From positions 131,689,001 through 131,753,000 of the forward strand of contig JASDFA010000001.1 of the NCBI GenBank assembly GCA_035772735.1: a stretch of DNA of 64,000 nt. Reading direction: 5' to 3'. The DNA comes from Datura wrightii. Its lineage: Eukaryota; Streptophyta; Magnoliopsida; Solanales; Solanaceae. This document shows, one piece after another, positions 61,251-64,000 of the stretch (positions are counted from its first letter, which is position 1; each line of letters begins with the position of its first letter). Position numbers and translations under genes: made by a program. The notes below the pieces were generated by a model. The model worked only from the letters and a program-made list of their open reading frames with translations, was not told the DNA's origin and did no database searches.

Positions 61251-61439
61251 CAGACATTCTTAGGAAGTCTTAATTATGTTGTAGATTTTATTCCAAATAT
61301 TGGACAGGTTTGTAAGCCTCTTTATCAGTGTCTTAGGAAGGATCTAGTCCCATGGGGATTAGAGAAAACAGAGACAGTCCAAAAAATAAAATCAATAGTT
61401 CAAAAACTTCCATGTCTAGGAATACCACATCTAGAGGCA

Positions 61440-61757
61440 TTCATGATAGTAGAAACTGACGCCTCAGACATAGGATATGGAGACATCCTTAAACAAAAAA
61501 TCTCCTTAGAAAACCCCGAACAATTAGTAAGATTCACTTCAGGAATCTGGAATAATACTCAGAAAAATTACAGCACTACTAAAAAGGAAATTCTAGCTAT
61601 AGTGCTATGTATCACAAAATTTCAAGATGATTTAATAAATAAAGAATTTTTACTACGAGTAGACTGCAAAGCAGCCAAAGATGTTTTACAAAAAGATGTA
61701 AAGAATCTTGTTCTAACAAATATTTGCCAGATGGCAGGCTTTGTTATCCAACTTTGA
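61440..61757 (+). pseudogene. Viral RNase H
   Basis: The frame from 61,443 has ETDASDIGYGDILKQ, TKKEILAIVLCITKF and LLRVDCKAAKDVL, giving the three acidic residues expected of the catalytic site. It is open for 104 codons and ends at a TGA. It follows the RT in the same polyprotein and removes RNA from the hybrid. Confidence 0.8.
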
Positions 61758-61849
61758 TTTTCAAATCGAATTTATATAAGGAGAAAATAATTCTCTCCCA
61801 GATTTTTTGACTAGGGAATTTCTACAAGGAACTAAATGAGACCCGGAAC

Positions 61850-63352
61850 ACCAGGTAAAAGGCCCTTGAGGCCTCCATTTCATCCCTTCAAACCAGAAGA
61901 AATAATGAAAAGACCCGTCAAAGAAGAGGAAAAACCAAAACCATAAAATAAATGTTCTGTTCTGGTAGTATTCCCATCTTTGCCAAAAACTACTATTTCG
62001 TCCTTATTAAAAGAACCCAAAACTAGTCAGACCAGATTACAACCATTAAAATCAGTTTTTAAAGGAGACTCTTCATTAGGTCACAAAACTATCTCTATCC
62101 AAACAAAGGATAGTTATGAAATGAAGTCACTAGAGACATACTCTCAGGTCGTTTTGCCAGCGACTCCTGAAAAGAAAATGGCCAAATAAATAGGAGTTTG
62201 AGCTAACAGTTTTACAAGTATTACCGATCATGGCCCTCGATAAAAAATATGAGGGTTTTGGAGTACCTGAATTACTAAAATCCTACTACACAAATTGGAA
62301 TTATGTGGAGACAGATGATCCCCTTAAAACCCGAAAGTATTATGAGTTCATTTTAATAGACACCTATTCAGTAAAAATTGAGCATAAATTAAAATTTTCG
62401 GATAATCCTGACAGTATTTAATACTCGAAGTTCAAAATTAAAAGAATTTTATGTCCATTTGAATGGGTTGTAGATCATCTACATACACCCATTCCACTAT
62501 CAAGAACCCATAGACCCCAGACATACAACTGGTATGATTATAAGGCAGCCTGGTATAACTTTATGTATCTAAGGCCCAACACTCACTCTTGGTTTGTCAA
62601 GTATTCAGAAGATATGAAAAGCACAATCATCCCCAGATGGTTTTACAAATAGTGGAACCAATTCAGAGAAAATAAACAGGTATTGTCAAAACATTTTTAG
62701 ACACAGTTTGAAAAATTCCAGGTAGAGCAGAATATTTCTACCCTACAAGAAAATATTAAATTGTGTAAGTTTTTTATTGCAATAAGAATTTCATACATTA
62801 TCAGTTGGTCTTTTGATATTCATTAGTAAGAAAGGATTAAATATCTGAGTAGGAAAATCAAAATAAAAGACTGGGCACCAACACCCTAGGAAGATAAGGA
62901 AACTTCAAGTTCTTCATTACGATAGGATTCCCAACTATCCAAGGAAGAATTAAAAAGAAGGCTCCAGCAGGCCTTGTCAAATTTTGAAAAAGATACCCAA
63001 CAAAAACAGATAATGGAATTATTAGATTCTGCATACTCTCATACATATGAACAAAGCAATGGAGACATTCTAGATCTGCAAGGGATAGCTCAAGCTTATC
63101 TTCTCAACTAAAGAAGACGACCAGACTACCCTTTCAGAAAAATAAAAAGCTACTACAATCAAAAGCATTGGACCCCTCAGGAATCCACCTAAAAAACAAT
63201 GCAGCAAAAAAGACAAGCCACATAAGGACAAAATAGAATCTCTGCAAAATCCCATGCACATGAAGATGAATCTTCATCAAATTCCAAGGTCACATCAGGA
63301 CAAATATCAAATTTGAAGGAAACCAAGTTTCAAGAAGATGAAGACATCTTTT
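61850..63352 (+). pseudogene. Viral downstream ORF (transactivator position)
   Basis: Pieces at 61,980-62,189, 62,230-62,421 and onwards form a broken ORF after RNase H. The middle part, at about 62,440-62,680, has aromatic residues in clusters such as YNWYDYKAAWYNFMYL and a Trp-rich motif. The C-terminal part, to about 63,352, is rich in Gln, Lys and Ser. By position it corresponds to the inclusion-body/transactivator gene of caulimovirids, but I see no decisive motif. Stops near 62,421, 62,652, 62,700 and 62,828 interrupt it. Confidence 0.55.
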
Positions 63353-63440
63353 AAATAGATCCACGTAAAATTAAATCATCCATGTGTGGACACATGTAAA
63401 TAGATAGCAGGTAGTAATTAGTTGACTCATCATATTGAGG

Positions 63441-63450
63441 TTTATTTAAG
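63441..63450 (+). promoter_or_regulatory. Putative viral pregenomic RNA promoter, TATA box
   Basis: TTTATTTAAG lies 200-250 bases before the primer site, the arrangement of the 35S-type promoter. A TTGACTCATC motif at 63,422-63,431 could bind bZIP factors. The run TTAAGACCTTCACC follows. Activity is not shown by the sequence. Confidence 0.55.
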
Positions 63451-63552
63451 ACCTTCACCTTGTATTAGGAAGGGCTCGAAAAAAGACTACACTCACTTGC
63501 AAATTGCCCAAATCTCTCTTTCCCTCTATGTTCTCTATATTTCTTTCTTATC

Positions 63553-63558
63553 AATAAA
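63553..63558 (+). terminator. Putative viral polyadenylation signal
   Basis: AATAAA lies about 110 bases after the TATA box, in a TC-rich context. In caulimovirids the signal lies downstream of the promoter and is read at the second pass, giving a terminally redundant RNA. Confidence 0.55.
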
Positions 63559-63671
63559 CAACTCTTTGTAAGTATCTTTTTCTACTACTTTATTATTACT
63601 TGTAGTATGCTTTTTTATTTTTCTCCTGCCTTTGTAATTTATTTTCACATCATTTTCTATGAACCGTTAAA

Positions 63672-63684
63672 TTATATTAGAGCC
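63672..63684 (+). promoter_or_regulatory. Viral primer binding site, decayed tRNA-Met type
   Basis: TTATATTAGAGCC aligns with TGGTATCAGAGCC with three changes, and is followed by ATGTTAG, as in several plant pararetroviruses. In caulimovirids this site marks position 1 of the genome. It shows the copy is permuted and decayed. Confidence 0.7.
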
Positions 63685-63955
63685 ATGTTAGCCGGGAGGA
63701 GTATGAGTTTGAGTAGCTAAATCTTTATACTATCCTAGAGCCAGTCGCAATTATGTTACTCCTCTTGTATTTTCTGTTGGATTAGCTCTAAAGTGTAGAT
63801 ACTAGAGCCGGACCCAGATGGTGTTCGCGTCACCAGACCTAAAGGAATAAGATAAAAGAAATTAGATAAGATAACCAGTAAATAATTTACAAAGAAATAA
63901 CTATTAAGGAGTAACATCTAAAGTAGATATTGGCCCCACGATTTAATAGTTTTTG

Positions 63956-64000
63956 GTAGGGTAGAAATATTCTGCTCTACCTGGAATTTTTCAAACTGTG
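63956..64000 (-). mobile_element. Inverted second viral segment at the window edge
   Basis: Bases 63,956-63,999 are the perfect reverse complement of 62,701-62,744 within the viral downstream ORF. They follow the viral leader directly. The segment continues beyond the window, so its extent is unknown. Confidence 0.85.

Larger units (their letters stand above)
56138..63955 (+). mobile_element. Endogenous pararetrovirus (Caulimoviridae, solendovirus-like)
   Basis: About 7.8 kb of viral DNA, close to a full caulimovirid genome. The order is movement protein, a polyprotein with capsid, zinc knuckle, protease, RT and RNase H, a downstream ORF, promoter, polyadenylation site and the tRNA-Met primer site. 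There is no LTR and no integrase, as expected for a virus that enters the host genome passively. Stops and frameshifts are found in every gene. The integration is permuted: it begins upstream of the movement gene and ends past the primer site. The genus is an inference from gene order and host type. Confidence 0.85.

Overview
The window is plant nuclear DNA made almost entirely of nested, decayed mobile elements. The LTR families, the plant-type LINE and an integrated copy of a plant pararetrovirus (Caulimoviridae, probably solendovirus-like) point to a flowering plant, most likely of the nightshade family; that last step is inference. I found no intact host gene, no tRNA or rRNA gene and no CRISPR array. 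Every protein-coding stretch is a broken copy of a retroelement or viral gene.

Layout. 1-4,356: two chromovirus LTRs joined tail to tail, the second followed by the integrase and chromodomain end of its element. 4,357-14,972: a plus-strand Athila-type Ty3/gypsy element that lacks pol but carries gag, a protease remnant and a plant-specific ORF; its 5' LTR is preceded by the 3' internal part of another copy. 14,973-18,108: a plus-strand chromovirus (LTR, gag, protease, partial RT) that interrupts the Athila 3' LTR. 18,110-20,882: two more LTR fragments, again tail to tail. 21,133-24,165: a minus-strand LINE.

25,029-53,467 is one minus-strand Athila element split apart by later insertions. A Tekay-like chromovirus (27,135-35,785) sits in its 3' part. 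A large non-autonomous LTR element with 4-kb LTRs and only about 1.5 kb of internal DNA (37,506-50,129) sits in its gag gene, flanked by a 5-bp target duplication. A 2.9-kb Helitron (41,271-44,182) sits in the 3' LTR of that large element; the other LTR preserves the empty site. The order of events is readable: Athila first, the large element later, the Helitron after that.

53,468-56,137 holds LTR-like debris, including arrays of short palindromes and a low-complexity tract. 56,138-63,955 is one near genome-length, plus-strand pararetrovirus copy: movement protein, capsid region with zinc knuckle, protease, RT, RNase H, a downstream ORF, then the promoter and tRNA-Met primer site. Stops and frameshifts break it throughout. 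The last 44 bases match part of its downstream ORF perfectly in inverted orientation, so a second, opposed viral segment begins at the window edge.

The most interesting cross-family signal is a small stem-loop with core GAGGA, about 20 nt inside the 3' LTR boundary of elements from three LTR families, with a G:C to A:T change that keeps the pairing. No previously undescribed biological system can be claimed from this sequence.
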